DNA of 64,000 nt, taken from assembly GCA_013187285.1 (NCBI GenBank), contig JABMIG010000096.1, forward strand, positions 189,177-253,176, written 5' to 3'. The stretch is from Cyclotella cryptica. Taxonomy: Eukaryota > Bacillariophyta > Thalassiosirophyceae > Thalassiosirales > Thalassiosiraceae. The notes under the pieces were generated by a model, which saw only the letters and a program-made list of their open reading frames with translations, was not told the DNA's origin and did not search any database. The translations under genes were made by a program, and so were the position numbers. The first letter of the stretch is position 1. Every line of letters begins with the position of its first letter. Positions 1 to 12,544 of the stretch are shown piece after piece.

Positions 1-2060
1 CCGTGTTGTGTTGGTTTCAGTGGTCATCGGCCTGCACCGCTGTCGTTAATTTGTTTGTTGTGCTATGTCACCCCCTACTGAAGTTCTTGAGTCACAGGAC
101 AACATGGAGGAAGCCAAAGGAGAAGAAGACAACACAATTCATGAGGCAGCAATGTAGATTGATTAAATAAGTGAAATTGTCTTTCAAACATCTTACCAAT
201 AGGGAAACATCGAATTTCCAACACACCATGCCATGACAAAAAATGTAACAAAATTGGCATGGTGGTGGAGGGATTTGTTCTCCCACAATACCGTGAATTG
301 AGGCAATCGTGCCAGGGATATTGTTATCGCGGATGTGCCCATGGATTGTGCAGTGGCAGAAGTTTAATATCTGCGATGGTTTTTGTGTGGTAGAATGAAT
401 TCTGATGATGTAGCGGAAATCGTCAGGGTGGGTGAGTGTTGACACAGCACGTGATTTTTTTACATGATATGCTGTAGAAAAAATGGCACGCATCAAGACT
501 GCACTTCCAATAAGCTAAGCTAGCACGGCACGCACTAGCACGACTTTTCAATGAGTCTCTTTCGAATTCACAACAGCCCTTAAAACATGGGAGTTCATCG
601 ATAAGCATAAGTTGACTGGTCGCGGAGCAGCCCCCAGAGCATGGAAGTGATCGCGGAATAGCCTTGACAAATATGGTATACATAGACCAGCCTCATGATA
701 AATTTTTAGGGTGAGGTGAAGTACCTATCCCAACAGTGTTGCAATATGAAGGAATATTGCCCAAGTATGATTCTAAGGCTGATGAGGAGTCGCACACCAG
801 TAGCCTTTTTTGAATTCGTAACAGCCCAGGTAATTTGCAAGCTCGTTGCGTTGCAAAAATTGACAAGACTGCTCGTGAAGGGCCCCCCAGAAAGTGGGAA
901 TCACGGAACAGCCCTTTTGACCAAAGCGGTCGCGGATTGGCCTCATGATCACTTATTCTCTAAACTAAAACCATTGTGATCGAGAAAGGCCTAGTCAATA
1001 GCAGTCAAGCCCTGTAATTTTTGACCATGCTATAAATTAATTTTTGATATATTTTTAAAGGTAATCACAAATCAACAGTGATTGATTACCCATGCATATC
1101 AAACATAAAAATCAGGTTTTTACAGGTACTGGAAGGAGTGTTCATATGAGTTCACTAATAAAATTCAATAGTGAAAAAGTTCTCATGACGAAGAAGGAGA
1201 AGAACAATTCTCAAATAATAATAAACCAAGATTTTTCAAGAAAAATCTTGACACGGCCTCCCTTTATGTCAGAATTTTCCTATATTCTAATTTTCTATTC
1301 CTATTAAAAAAATTGGCGATACAATATTTCCCAGCCCCAAACGTCATCTCACAAGTTCATGCATCTTTTCTATATCTTGTTTTGCCATCATGGCTTTGCA
1401 ACAAATTATTCTGCAGGTTATGGGGCAAGGGGTAGAGTAGGAGATAGCGGATGTGAAGGCAGAAATAGGAGAGGTTATGACAGGTTCAGGGCCTGGAGAA
1501 TGGGCAGAGCGATAGAGAATGTGAACAAGATGGATGAAAGATTAAAGCAGGAGTACAGTGATTTGGGCGAAAACAACTTTCATTGACTTAACGTGAGTGG
1601 AGAGTTATAAATGTATCTATTGTGGACTACAATATTTAACATCAATATTATTTGTTTTTATCCAATTAATTCAAAAATGGGAACAAATTCTACAATTGCA
1701 TCAGTATCAAGGCTTGCTTCAATTAAAAGAAGCACTCATAGGCTTTAACATGAAGGCCTGTCAGGGAATGAATACCTTATCATTCATGAAATCCTTAAGA
1801 AACCCAGTGCTCCTATGGTAGTGTATATAGCCGTCTTAAATATACTGTAGAGAATTCTCAACATTTAGGAAGGTCCAATACAAGTGGGGTATAGGGATGT
1901 TAACACAAGTCCAAGCTTAGTCAAACCTTTTTAAGCAGGTTACTTACAAAATTCCTGAAACCAGTTCATCATTGTGTACTGTGGTCTCAAAAGAAGACAA
2001 ACAACAATCTTGGTGCATCATTTTAGTATTGCATCCTCATTTTCATCAAGAAATGCCCCA
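1..2060. other. No supported gene; diverged local duplication
   Basis: No open frame here resembles a known protein. A diverged direct duplication is visible: 540-720 and 780-965 share the blocks GAATTC-CACAACAGCCC / GAATTC-GTAACAGCCC, a CCCCCAGA-GTGG-ATC-CGGAA-AGCC block, and CCTCATGAT, in the same order. A minus-strand frame at 92-496 contains an IHGHIRDNNI stretch and is followed by a donor-like GTAAGATG, but no family could be assigned. The rest is AT-rich. Confidence 0.4.
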
Positions 2061-2343
2061 TAAGGCCATTCACCAGCAAGCGCGCTATTCACCAGGCTAT
2101 CGCATTTTTTTGAGCTCATGACCTTTTATTAAGCCCATTCCTATTGTGTCAACATATGGTCTCTGTCCAGATGTAGGGATTTTTTTTCGCCCGAAGCGCT
2201 ATCCCCGATTTCTCTGCGCAAAAAGCAGCTCCGTTCGCCCGGAGCGCTATACCTGTTGCCCATTCATTTTTGGTCAAAATATTTGTCAGAATCGCTGTAT
2301 CCTTCACTATTCCTCTCTCCGCTCTCCACAACCAACAACAACC

Positions 2344-4252
2344 ATGCCCTTGGACGACAAATCATTTCAACCATCTTCCAGCAAAGAAGGCTCATCAGAC
2401 ATCAGGGAGTCAGAGACTCTTTTTGAGCTGAAGAGGAAGATGACTATGGAGAAGACGACGGTGGCAGGCAAGGACAATTCCGACAGTTTGAGCAAGTCTT
2501 CTCGCAACGACAATGATAGCTCTTTGGTAGGCAGTTCTGAACAGACTCCATTGCCCCGCAAGACGAAACGAACAAACAAGACTCCAAAAAAGAAGGCAAC
2601 CAGTAAGAAATCATCGCAGCTCAACAGTGATGACAACTTGAGTGGGAATATTACTACAAAGGAGAAGGTGAGCGAAGATTCTCATGACTCATCTGTTGAA
2701 GAGGAAGACAGCTCCTCTCATCAGTCACGTGCCCTGAGGACCCCTTGCAAGCGCAAGCACACAAAAGTAAGGCGCACAAGTAAGAAGAAATCAAAGAGCA
2801 AGAAGTCTTCAACAAATGTTAATGCTGGTAAAGGCAAGAAGGCTGGATCCACAACCTTCACACCTGATGAGCTTCTTCTGCTTTCAAAAGCATACATGAA
2901 AGTGAGCTGCAACGCCAAGCATGGTACCGACAAAAAAGCTGAAAAGTTCTGGGATGACATTGCGCTCCACTATCTCGAGCTTGTGGGAAAATCAAACAAC
3001 ATCAACAAAGACAATGTTGAATACTTCACAATCGATGCCCACAGGAACACTGAGTCCCTCCGCAACTGTTCGCAGCGCCTTCTCCAGCCTGCTGTGCAAA
3101 AGTTCTGTGGCATCCTTTCCACGAATGCACCACAGTTGGGTGAAGTCAAGGAGGACCAGATCATGGATCGGTACTACTCCAGGATGCACCAGATCTATAC
3201 TGATCAGTTGCACACCTTCAAGAGAGATGTCCCTCATGACTTCTCCAAGTGCATGAAGGGTTATCTCTTTCTGTGCAGTCATCCAAAATTTGAAGTGGAG
3301 ATTCCCATGAACCCCTCTGCCAAGCGTCCATCAAAAATTCCAAATTCCATTCAGGCAGGGGGTGATGGTTACCAGTTGAGCAACAACAACGAAGACTCAC
3401 AGATAGGAGAGTTTTGTCATCCACCCGTCAAGCAAGAGTCGCCCAGCCGGCAGACAAGTGTCAAAGAGAGCTGATGCAGTGAAATTTATCGTCAATGAAG
3501 TTACAAAGCAGACATCCACACATCAGAAGGCTCCTTCTCACAAAGGCGACCCAATCATCGGTGTTATCGAGAAGACCTTGGTGGAATCAAATGAACACAT
3601 GAAAAGCATCGCACAGCAGCAGGCAACCATGGTGAACCATCAAGTCATGATGGCAGCACCAACGGAAGTGAGAGACAAGTACTTTGAGGACATCTACAAA
3701 ATAATTAATCTGGAAACCAAGAACAAGAGAATGCAGGAAGAAGTAAGACAGCTCGAGTTGCTTGCCAAAAAGAGAGAGCCAGAGAAGCTGACCGGATCCT
3801 ACAATGAAACTGATAGTGGTTATATTGAATTGAATGACAAGAAGGTTATTAGGGATGAAGAGGAAGGACGGCAAATTGATGGAACGAACGGATGTGCCAT
3901 CACAGAACAATCTTGTTGGATTCAGCTAGTGGTGGGGAGAACAACGGTCAAGGCAGCAGACCTAGCATCACGTTCAAAGGGTTCTGAATTTGCATGTATG
4001 CACAACAGAGATAGTAGCGACTTCATGAATGAAGCAAAGTTTGAACAATTCATCTTGAAATGAACGAACAGTAAAAATCCTCCTCGTTGGGATCTGTTGA
4101 ATGAATCAGAGACAGAGGTAATAGATCACATTGTCCAAGACGAGGATCAAGTTCGGAGTAAAGAATGGGGACCATATTCATGGTACCGTCACCCTACTGA
4201 AGAGCAAATTAAGATAGCCTGTGATGGTAAACAGATTTGTGAATGTGTCTAA
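2344..4252 (+). pseudogene. Harbinger Myb/SANT-like partner protein (NAM-associated type), frameshifted
   Basis: The first ATG in good context is at 2344 (CAACAACC before it). The first about 160 residues are Ser/Lys-rich with several basic tracts fitting nuclear localisation. A trihelix/SANT-like region follows (FTPDELLLLSKAY ... KFWDDIALHY ... ESLRNCSQRLL), typical of partner proteins of plant- and alga-type Harbinger elements. The frame ends at 3474, but the family's next block (SKRADAVKFIVNEVTK, then a coiled coil around KNKRMQEEVRQLELL) continues in another frame from about 3440, consistent with a 1-base loss near 3440-3450. That second frame meets TGA at 4061-4063 and then stays open to TAA at 4250-4252, ending HPTEEQIKIACDG; the tail may be lost coding sequence or 3' UTR. 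It is convergent with the transposase, about 50 bp apart. Confidence 0.72.
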
Positions 4253-4297
4253 GTATAGTTTTCTTGTCAAATGACTTTTTACATGGTGATAAAATAA

Positions 4298-5869
4298 TTA
4301 ACACATTTTGAATTGGAAGATGAAATGACTAATTATTAAAATTGTTAGTGGATTGTAATCATCACAAAAATCATCAGCGGACTCCAACGCTTCATCGCCA
4401 TACTTCTGCCGATATAAATGCCTCATCATCGCATTCTTCAACTTCTTCACACCATCACAGTCGTAGAGAGAAGACCATCTCTTCATGACCATCTCATATT
4501 TAAACTCTCGCACTAGCTGGTCATCCCGTGCTTCCATCAGTAATGATTTGATTCCATCCATGTCATCAATTGTGTCACCATCAGTACTCTCAACCTCAGT
4601 TGTAGATAATGTGTTGTATAACTCCGCACTCTCCATCTCGTCATTTTGTCCTTTTGTCTCCACCATCATATTATGCAACAAAATAGCAGCAAGCACCAAG
4701 TAATTGTCTTTGTGGTGTAGGTTGATGGGGTGTATTAACAACAGGAACTTGAGCTTCAGTACTCCAAACCCTTGCTCAATGTCCTTTCTGTGACTTTCTT
4801 GATCTTGTGCGAAACTGAACGCAAGTTTGGTATGGGGATCAGACTATGAAGAGAGAAAAAGGGTCAGTGCAGGGTATATGCCATTGACAAAATAAAATAA
4901 CTTGTGAAATACTTCACCGTCAACCAAAAAATCAAAGTCTAACTCATCAAGCCGTCCATCGATCATGGACTCATACAATGTCGATCGTTCCCATATGTTG
5001 ATATCATTGAGAGTGCCTGGAAAACCAAAGGCAGCGTGCCAAAACCATAGATTGTTATCAACGACTGCTTCCAGTCCAATACTGGCAACCTTTTCATGAC
5101 CCTGGAATTGTCCTATCCATGCAGTGGGACACCTCTTCCAATGCACCTGTGTAACATCCAATGATCCCATCATCCCTGGAATCTTGTGAACTCTCTCATG
5201 CAGAGAAACTATGTTCCTTGCGTCAGTCTTTGAAGGCCTCCGTTGGAATTTATTCGCCAATGATGGACAACTCACAATCCCTTTTGCAAGGAAGGAGATG
5301 CATCTTCTTGTGGTTGTCTCCCCCATCTGGAAGTAATCTATGAATGCGTTGGAAACACCATAGCATATCATCTTCATGGCCATCAGGAATTTGACTTATG
5401 GACAGATTGTAGGCTTCCCTGCACAGCATACTGTTTGTCTCCAAAAGGAGTGTCTCTTTGCCACATGTGTGACGAGTGTTTCAACCATTGTCCTAGTGAT
5501 TCGAAATGTGAGCTTGAAGGATTTATCTGGGAAACGAGGGACGTGACCCATCCAGTCATCTTGAAAGCGCTTTTGAGCACGCTTGTGGTCATAGTTCATG
5601 CGCTGCCACTTTTTAGTTTGATCGTTACCTTGGTTTGCAGCAATCTGTGTTCTCTTCCCAGTTATTAGTGATTTGACGATGTTCTCATGAACGTTGCGTA
5701 GAACTATACCTTCTACGACATCCCGTGGAACTTCATACTCATCAGGGGGAGTGATAACAGCAAGCGCGACAGCAGCTGCTGTGGCATCGTGAATAAAAGT
5801 AGAAAACACGACCCAAAGATAGGGTGAATCAATGTTCTTGTTTGACATCTTTGACCAATGTTCGACCAT
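4298..5869 (-). pseudogene. PIF/Harbinger transposase (DDE_Tnp_4 / plant-type), two in-frame stops
   Basis: One minus-strand frame runs from ATG at 5867-5869 to a stop at 4298, about 520 codons, broken only by TAA at 5396-5398 and TAG at 4844-4846. The DDE triad is visible: first Asp in MGSLDVTQVHWKRCP, second in GTLNDINIWERS, and the Glu in DIEQGFGVLKLKF, reached by reading the same frame past the TAG. Between them is the family block HEKVASIGLEAVVDN, and after the Glu comes LHHKDNYLVLAAILLHNMMVE. The N-terminal part includes FRITRTMVETLVTHVAKR, the helical DNA-binding region. Because the frame is otherwise unbroken and every family block is present, the copy lost function recently. Both stops could arise by single changes, for example from CAA and CAG. 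Confidence 0.85.
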
Positions 5870-6116
5870 GACGGGAGATCCACTGCGGTGAAATGAAAAA
5901 GGAATGGGGGTGTCAGAATATTTGTTGGATGAGACGACGACACAAAAGGGCTATGCTAATATGGCATACAAGCAGGCACAAATTGAGAAGGGCTATCAAA
6001 AAGGTTAGCGTGTTACATTTCGCATGGTCAAAGACAAAATTAACAGTGGGCGAAAGTAAATCGATTTGCGTGGCTTCTACCAGGGCTAATGAAAAAAATG
6101 CGCCCAGGGGATAACC

Positions 6117-6307
6117 TGTCAAGAGGGGCAGAATTGAACCCTAGCTAGTTAATTGGTGTAGTGATGTTAAAGACGAACTAACTAAATTAATGAGCAGGGT
6201 TGATGCTGCTCCTGTCTATGCTGCTGCAGCTGGAGCCATAGCTGTACGGGCTACTACGCTAGGTAGGCATAGTAGATCAGGGATAAGGTGCCTACTACAG
6301 TAAGTAG
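6117..6307 (-). repeat. Copia LTR (3' LTR of fossil A)
   Basis: This 191-bp block begins TGTCAAGAGGGG on the plus strand and ends at CAGTAAGTAG. It is about 98% identical by eye to 20887-21077. The last about 75 bp recur in degraded form at 15305-15370. Read on the minus strand it ends in CA, as LTRs do. It contains two small palindromes around CTACTACG and CCTACTAC. No matching 5-bp target duplication was found at the outer edges of this LTR and the one at 20887. Confidence 0.75.
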
Positions 6308-9300
6308 GCTTACCCTGATCAACACACCCTCGCCGTTTGCTTGGCTTGGCTGCACATTCTAAAAATCTGGGGGAGTTAGGCAGATGTAAATAAAATGGTC
6401 TAACTGACTGATGATGACTCCCTGGATGACTTTTGCTAGGGTAATCTGCCAGATTCTCGAACCCTGGGTGGTACTCAAAATCGAATAACTGTTGTACTTT
6501 TCCATCTAACAGCCAGAAATACCTCATTTCCATACTTCGAGATTTTTGTCTCTTGATGGCGTTATTGACAATCCCCACTGTTGTTGATAAGATGGGGGTG
6601 GGCGGTTGTGGGTGGCCGAGTTCCTCGAGCGTAAGTCGCACTATTTTTGCTTCTTTTGCATTGAGAAAAAGTGCACCGACCTCGGCTTCAGTGACGGAGG
6701 CGGCAACGAATCGTAAAATCGTGCATAGGACATGTATTGCACCGTTGAGGAAGAATGGATTGTTTGGCTGGGGGAACCGAGGAAAAAGATGCCTGCTGCT
6801 CTGCTACGTGCATTTGGGATGGAGAGATACGAGGCATCAGAATGCACATTGAGTATCATGTCTGAGGCATGGTATCGAATTTTGGCATCTGGATATTCTC
6901 TGTTACTTTTGTTTGCAGCTGGGATAATTCGCTCAGTGCGGCTGGTATGGTCGTGTCAGTAGCTCTGCAGTAGTACAAAAAACTGCCCACAACCTGTTGA
7001 ATGAATTTGATTCCTGCTTTATCGAGACTTGGGCTGTCGTCTACTGGAATGGGATCCTGTGCTCCTTTGCCATACTGTATTGGATATGGTGACCACGGAC
7101 AATGTTGTGGTGTTTTTGGCATTGCATGGTTGTACTTTGTCAACTGCTTCTTGACATAACCTGGCACGGAAATGTCCAGGTGCCGCATTGTATAATCCCA
7201 ATCAAGTGTAATGCCACAGTATAACTTGCCATCATTGTCGACTGTGACATCATAATGCTCTTTTAATGCTGTGATGAGATGATTGAGATGTTCTTGTCCC
7301 ACATATTTGATTCTGAAGTCATCAACGACTAGGGTGAAGTGTACTGGCCTGCTGACATGTTTCCAGAGGCCTGGTGTGTGGGGTAATTTGAAATAACCAT
7401 GTTTTGCTAACCGTTTCTTGAGGAGCTTGTTTGCAAGAATGCCGCTCTGTGGAAGGCAGTAGCAGCCTCTATGAATTTCCATGTACAGGAATCCATTGTG
7501 TATTTTGTCGTGGAGATTGTATAATTGTTTGAATTCTTCTGGAACCAAATCTGCCTTGATTCGCATGTATTCATATTGGTCTAGTGGTGTTGCCAGATAA
7601 AAATTGCCCACGTCTGCTGCTGTAAATCTTGCACCTTGAGTGCTGAGTGTGCTGTTCCACAAAATTCTTGCGGTCGTGAGATCTGCTGTCCTGGTTGTGA
7701 GTTCTCCAGGGTAATCTATGAGATTTCCTCTGACTGTTATGCATACTCGGTTTGGGTCTTCTTTTTGGGGCCGATAATTGACGACAATCTGCGCATACGT
7801 GACTGCTCTGTCTTTTGGAATGTGTTTGATTTCCTCTTTTGACATAAAAAATACCGTGTCAGTCCCTTTCGTGTCCTTGTATCCCTGTGCTTATCGACCT
7901 AACTCCTTGCACATTCCTTTCATCCAGACTTCATGCATAATGGGATCATTTGCTAATTTTTTGTATTTTGTGATTGTTTCTTGTGTCACAGGATGGACAA
8001 CACCATTTGCCATATGATCCAGTAGGATATTGTCTTGAAAAGTGGTTGTGTCATGTGTGAGGTTTGTGGGGATGAAGTGTTGCGTTGCTTGCTTGATGTG
8101 CTGCCCCACGAGTTGATATACCACTCTTGCAGAGATCCCACATGCATTTGCCGATGGTTGTAAATTGCCGTGTATTACCCGTCTATTCACGTGTCCGGCG
8201 TACTCATCGTTTTGCGAAATAATGTTTGGGCCTGGCTTTGGAAATCGTGTTGGCGTTGCCTCTTGCACTCTTGCTGTTTCTTGTTGGAATTGCTTGACGG
8301 TTCGTTTTGGTTGGCTTGGTGCAGGTTCGATGGGGGTTGCGTGGCATTCCCGTCTCCTGGTGCGTGCCATGCTCTGTTTACTCTCCTCGTGAATAGTTGG
8401 GAGGGATGCTGGCATGGGCTTGTTGCTCCGTGTGACTCGTTGATGAATGAGAGGCGTTGTTCGTACAGATGATGGATTTGTGTGATTGACTGACGTAGAT
8501 GGATTTGATTCTGCTGGCACCTTCTGAACTGGCTGCACTCCATCTACTGTTTGGGTGAAGATTTTTGAGAGTTGTCGCAATGCCTCTGTGAGGTTGTGGT
8601 GAAGGCTGATTGGGGCTAACTTGTTGTGCTGTCACAGTGCACTGATAAGATCCTGCGCTGCCAACCTGATGGAATCACCCGGTTCAATTGCGGGTCGTTT
8701 GCAATGTTGTGGATAAAATTTTGCTGTGTTCACGATTTTGTACCCTCTCGTTTCTGGGATGTAAAATTTGAAGTTTCGATAATGCTTTTTGGCTGGCCCA
8801 ACGTACCACACATCAACTGCGTGTGTATTCCATGATGTCCTCTTTTTTGGGTCTAGGAAAACTAAAGCTTTTGTTCCCACTGGTGCCAGCGGTGTCTTGT
8901 TGAATTCGAACTGTCCCTATAAGATTGCATATGCGGAGAGTTTATCATTGATGCGCGATGTTCGTAACATGTTCAGTGTGTCTTGTCCTTGTTCGATGAA
9001 CTGACACCAGAGTTGTAATGGACAGTTAGGGTCCAGCGTTCCGAGTCCTGCTATCCAATGATTTTTCCAAGGTTTGGATTGCCCTCTCCGCTGCATTCAC
9101 GCGGTGATCGTCTGGATGGACTAATTGTATTTTGGCTCCCTTTGTTTCGATGAAGCTTTGAATTGTCTTGGAACACTGGTTATCCATAACATTTAATTTT
9201 GGTTGAAAACCTCTTTTCGTGAGATAGGCATATACATCTTGAAAAGCTTCTAGCATGGACTTGTCTGTTTGATCTGCGAGTGCTCGCACGAGAATTGCAT

Positions 9301-9757
9301 TGCTTCTGTACTCGTAGGCAACAAATTGATATCTTTTGCCATGAAATGAGCGTACAGGAAAATGTCCTGTTTGATCCGTATAGATTGTACCGGGGTTTTG
9401 CTCACCGATTGTTGCTCCAATGAACAGCTCAACCTCTTGCACATCTTCCACAGGCGGATTAAAGTCCATAGCTTCTTCTTTAGATTGGGATTCTTGTCAT
9501 TTCGTGGTGGAACGTAATCCTTTTCGAGTTCGATTCATGCGGCCCTTTGCCGTGGCGGTTGACTCGGGTAAGTACTTTCTCACTAATGCTGACGAGATGT
9601 GTGGAAAACCTACTAATTGCCCGTTGTCAATTGCCTTACAGAGTGTGTCGATTGTTGGCAAAAATAGACACTGGTTGACATAGGCCAAGAATCTGGAGCT
9701 TCCAGCTGGAACTCCATAAGTCTCCTTCACATTGTTTGATACAGAGGAAGGACTCAA
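6117..9757 (-). mobile_element. Ty1/copia (diatom CoDi-like) fossil A, 5' end missing
   Basis: This is a minus-strand LTR retrotransposon remnant in copia order. From its 5' side it reads: protease-flank remnant (about 9500-9757), integrase (about 8630-9470, with the LMVMDNQCS-type core and later ALVFLDPKKRTSWNTHAV), linker (about 7890-8630), reverse transcriptase (about 6856-7845, with GNFYLATPLDQYEYMR and VVDDF), RNase H (about 6216-6860, with EELGHPQPPTP and YHPGFENLADYPSKSH), and the 3' LTR (6117-6307). The wording matches the copia group that dominates diatom genomes. Gag and the 5' LTR are absent. It is broken, with roughly four interruptions besides the truncation. It sits directly against the right end of the Harbinger element. 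Age: moderately old from its coding decay. Confidence 0.85.
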
Positions 9758-10079
9758 AAGTCATAAGATATGAGTTTCTCAGAAATCATATCCAAATAGG
9801 ATTTTCCTTCCTAGAACTCCACCATACACATTGTAGGTGTTTTCTTAGGTTGAATATCCAATGGAGGATTTCCTTCTCAGGAACCTTCCCATGGGACAGT
9901 TCCTTTGGGCAGTTGAATATGAGCCAGTCATGGAACTGCCACAAATCACTGCCAATCTCTCCCATGATCATTTGTGTTTTTATGCATGAGATAACTAGTA
10001 TCTCATTCATCAGTTGTACAGTAGTATTAAGCTCATAAAAACAAAGTCAGCAAAGTCTACAACAAGATTTTTAAATACT
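9758..10079. other. Unassigned spacer between copia and gypsy remnants
   Basis: About 320 bp with no recognisable protein or repeat ends. It lies between the truncated 5' side of copia fossil A and the start of the gypsy-like gag remnant, so it is either flanking DNA of one of them or pre-insertion sequence. Confidence 0.35.
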
Positions 10080-11931
10080 TTCTGGCTTAGGTCACTATCA
10101 ATTGATAACCTACTCGAGCAAATTTTTTGGACCGTCTGTCCATCGCCGCACTGTCCTTCGACCGTCCGTCACCGTCGAGCCGACCACCGTCTGTTCAACA
10201 CCGCCGCGTCTGTCCTCCGACAGTCCAGCGTTCAGCATCCACGTGTTCGCCCGTCGAGCCACCGTCTTTCGTGCGCCGGTAAGTGGTAGCACCACGTCTG
10301 CGCTTACGTGATCCCGCTGCCAACAAGATTCGTGCCAATCGTGTCTCCTTCGAGTGCGAACCGCCACGAAGCTCCTACAAGACCCTTTTCCTTGGAACAA
10401 GTCTCGGAGCAGCCCTCTCAAGAATGTCTGCGGAGAAAATAGCCCCTATAGGGCTTAAGAACCAAGAGTGCGAGCCGGAAGGGGTGGCGAAAGCCCCTAT
10501 CCGTTATGTGCCGGATCGGGACCCAGTCCAAGAAGCTTTGGACCTCAAGCCTGAGACCCTCAAGTGCACCCTCGCAAATGGGTCAGAAACCCGAGTCACG
10601 GTTTGGTCGGACACGGTACCAACGAGCAGTTTGTACTGCACGTGAACAAGGCGTATAGTACCGCCAAGAAAATGGGTCTAATTCCGCCTGCGATGATGCC
10701 GAAAAGGCATATGACTCAAAAAGGTGATTGGAAGGCTGTTCTACGCGAACTTGCCGATGACCCCCTCAGCAAGACTGAGAAGGAGAAAAGACCGCAGAGT
10801 CACTCTCCCTAAAGGCCGACATGCTCGCCTTAAGGACAAAAATGACCGACTCGGCCCTAGAAGTTTTTCAACTCTACGCCAACCTTCTCACTGAGGAGGC
10901 ACGTCAGCCCTGGGACTTAATTGTCAAGGAGCAGACAGAGTCAAGTCCCTTTCATGACATCTTCGGAGTCGAAAGGAAGAAGTCACCGGGCAAGACGTCC
11001 GAGTCATTCAGGAGGTGCCAGTTACTCCACCTCCAATTGTGTTTCGCACATGACGCAGGCGAAAATTTGAAATTCTATATTTCAAATTGCCTCAAGAAGC
11101 CCAACAAGGTTCGGGTGCGTCAGTTTGTGCAGCGTGATGCAGCTGAACAACTACGTGGAAGACCTCCCGTGCTTGTATTACAGCCCGAGCGCTAGTACAC
11201 AGACCCAACAGGTCTACTCCTTCACTGACGCGGAACTTGAATGCCACATATTGCGCATGTGTCCGTTGAAGTGGCAGGACCAGTACCACTTGCTTGAGAA
11301 GTGCTATCCCGAAGGGGTTAAGCCTCTATTGCTCATTCTTGAGCGAATTGAGGTGGCGCACCCAGTGGATGAGAGGCAGTCGTCTTCTAAGCCTGCAAAG
11401 GCCCAAGGAGCTGAACAGCCCTCCAAGAAGTTCGCGCTAGGCGCACGAATTCCCAAGAAGCCCAAGCAAGCACGCACGGAGGATACAGCGTAGACAAGAA
11501 CTGCGAGCTATGCAAAAGCATGGGGGCGCACACACCACTGATAACACCGCGGAGTGTCGCCGGTACAACAAAGACGGAACTCCTACGTGAGGTACTTTCG
11601 GGCAAGCTGCACGAAAGTCCCGCGAGGATAGTCGCCCAAGAAGTCCTACGCCCAGGTCTTGGCTCGCATGGAGAAGCTTGAGAAGTCTCTCAAGAAAGCC
11701 AACAAAAAAGGCAAGAAACGTCGCCGTCGCGAAGAAAGTGACAGCGATTCCGACTCATCCTGAAGCGTTGGGTCGGGTAGTACCGGGGAAAATGAAATTA
11801 GTTGTAAGAAAATTAAAACTAACCACGAAGTTAGCCAATTACACTACCCCTGGTCCGATAAAAACTACCAGTAAACCAAAATTAGAATTAAATGACAAAA
11901 TTTTAATTCCGGATTATTCGAGTCCCTTAGT
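10080..11931 (+). mobile_element. Ty3/gypsy-like LTR retrotransposon fossil, gag only
   Basis: Plus-strand fragments give a gag protein: an N-terminal part around 10423-10810, a capsid-like part around 10821-11490 (QLNNYVEDLPCLYYSP and ILRMCPLKWQDQYHLLEK), a CCHC knuckle region near 11490-11590 (CELCKSMGAHT...), and a Lys/Ser/Asp-rich tail to about 11765. The capsid wording is that of gypsy-type gag proteins I know from algal genomes. Protease, RT, integrase and LTRs are missing. It is broken, with roughly four to five interruptions. Its right side is cut at 11931 by the CACTG-ended transposon and does not resume beyond it. Base composition is GC-richer than the flanks. Age: old, judged by decay; family assignment rests on gag alone. 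Confidence 0.6.
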
Positions 11932-12084
11932 CACTGCAAACGAAAAACACCGGTAACCTCCCCGTACACTCACAAAACGTCAGAGTGTACGGGGAGGTTA
12001 CCGGAATTTCAAGAGTGTACGGGTGGGTTACCGGTTTTTTATACATTACTTAAGCCGCATTTTCGTTTATCATGCTAAGCTTTG
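11932..12084 (+). repeat. Left terminal inverted repeat of CACTG element copy 1
   Basis: It is matched in inverse orientation by 15152-15303. The outer 20 bases are identical to the right end. Inside are two head-to-head copies of a GTACACTC / GAGTGTAC box separated by AAAACGTCAG, giving a hairpin, then a further GAGTGTACGGG box and the shared block ACATTACTTAAGCCG. Confidence 0.8.
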
Positions 12085-12544
12085 AAGCAAAAAATCTTCC
12101 GAGTGGTTGTTTGTTTCATGACTCACATTTAGTGAATCACGAGTTGTAAACAGCAAGATCACCTGTTGGGTCTAGTTTTGGTTTCAATTCTAGGCTTGAT
12201 CATGACTTCATTTGGTGAGTGTGCTTTGGGCCTATTCATATTTTCAAAACAATATGGTACTATCAGAAGTGACTGCGCCAAAAATGAGAATACATAAGAA
12301 TAATATGTGGGGCTGAAAATTGGCAGTGTGTCTACGTAACTGTTACTTATTCCTTTGTATCACCACACCAAATTCTTGTGTGGCGGATTTGTATGATAAT
12401 TCAGTTTAGTACATCTACGTATGGTACCATACTACAACAATTGTGCTTGACCCAGACACAACAGTATGGTACGGTACCATAGCAGCAAGCCCTCTCACTG
12501 CTTTCACATCACACATTTTTTCAATTACATCACTGATACCCCAC

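Larger units (their letters stand above)
2060..6116. mobile_element. PIF/Harbinger DNA transposon, two convergent genes
   Basis: Two genes typical of PIF/Harbinger elements face each other: a SANT/Myb-like DNA-binding partner on the plus strand and a DDE_Tnp_4-type transposase on the minus strand. In this superfamily both proteins are needed for movement, the partner helping nuclear import and end binding. Ends are approximate. The left end probably lies near GGCCATTCACCAG (about 2069) after a TAA that would fit the family's 3-bp TWA target site. The right end abuts a copia LTR at 6117; there a GCGCATTTTTTT block resembles, inverted, the TCGCATTTTTTT block at about 2100. Repeats of TTCGCCCG-AGCGCTAT just inside the left end may be subterminal binding sites. 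Both genes carry a few inactivating changes, so the copy is dead but young. Confidence 0.72.

Noticed and set aside
92-496. Kinase-like IHGHIRDNN stretch on the minus strand
   Set aside because: The surrounding residues do not fit a kinase catalytic loop or DFG region, so only a mention is justified.
2146-2343. Longer N-terminus for the Harbinger partner protein
   Set aside because: The extension starts at GTG and covers repeat-rich terminal DNA; ATG at 2344 has a better context.
4298-5869. Alternative genetic code, since the transposase stops TAA and TAG could both stand for Gln
   Set aside because: The host genes and LINE in the window end in ordinary TAA, TAG and TGA and need no reassigned codon; single nonsense changes in a dead transposon explain it.
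11932-12060. CRISPR-like or satellite array from the GTACACTC repeats
   Set aside because: The repeats are short, inverted as well as direct, and confined to transposon ends; this is a eukaryotic transposon terminus.
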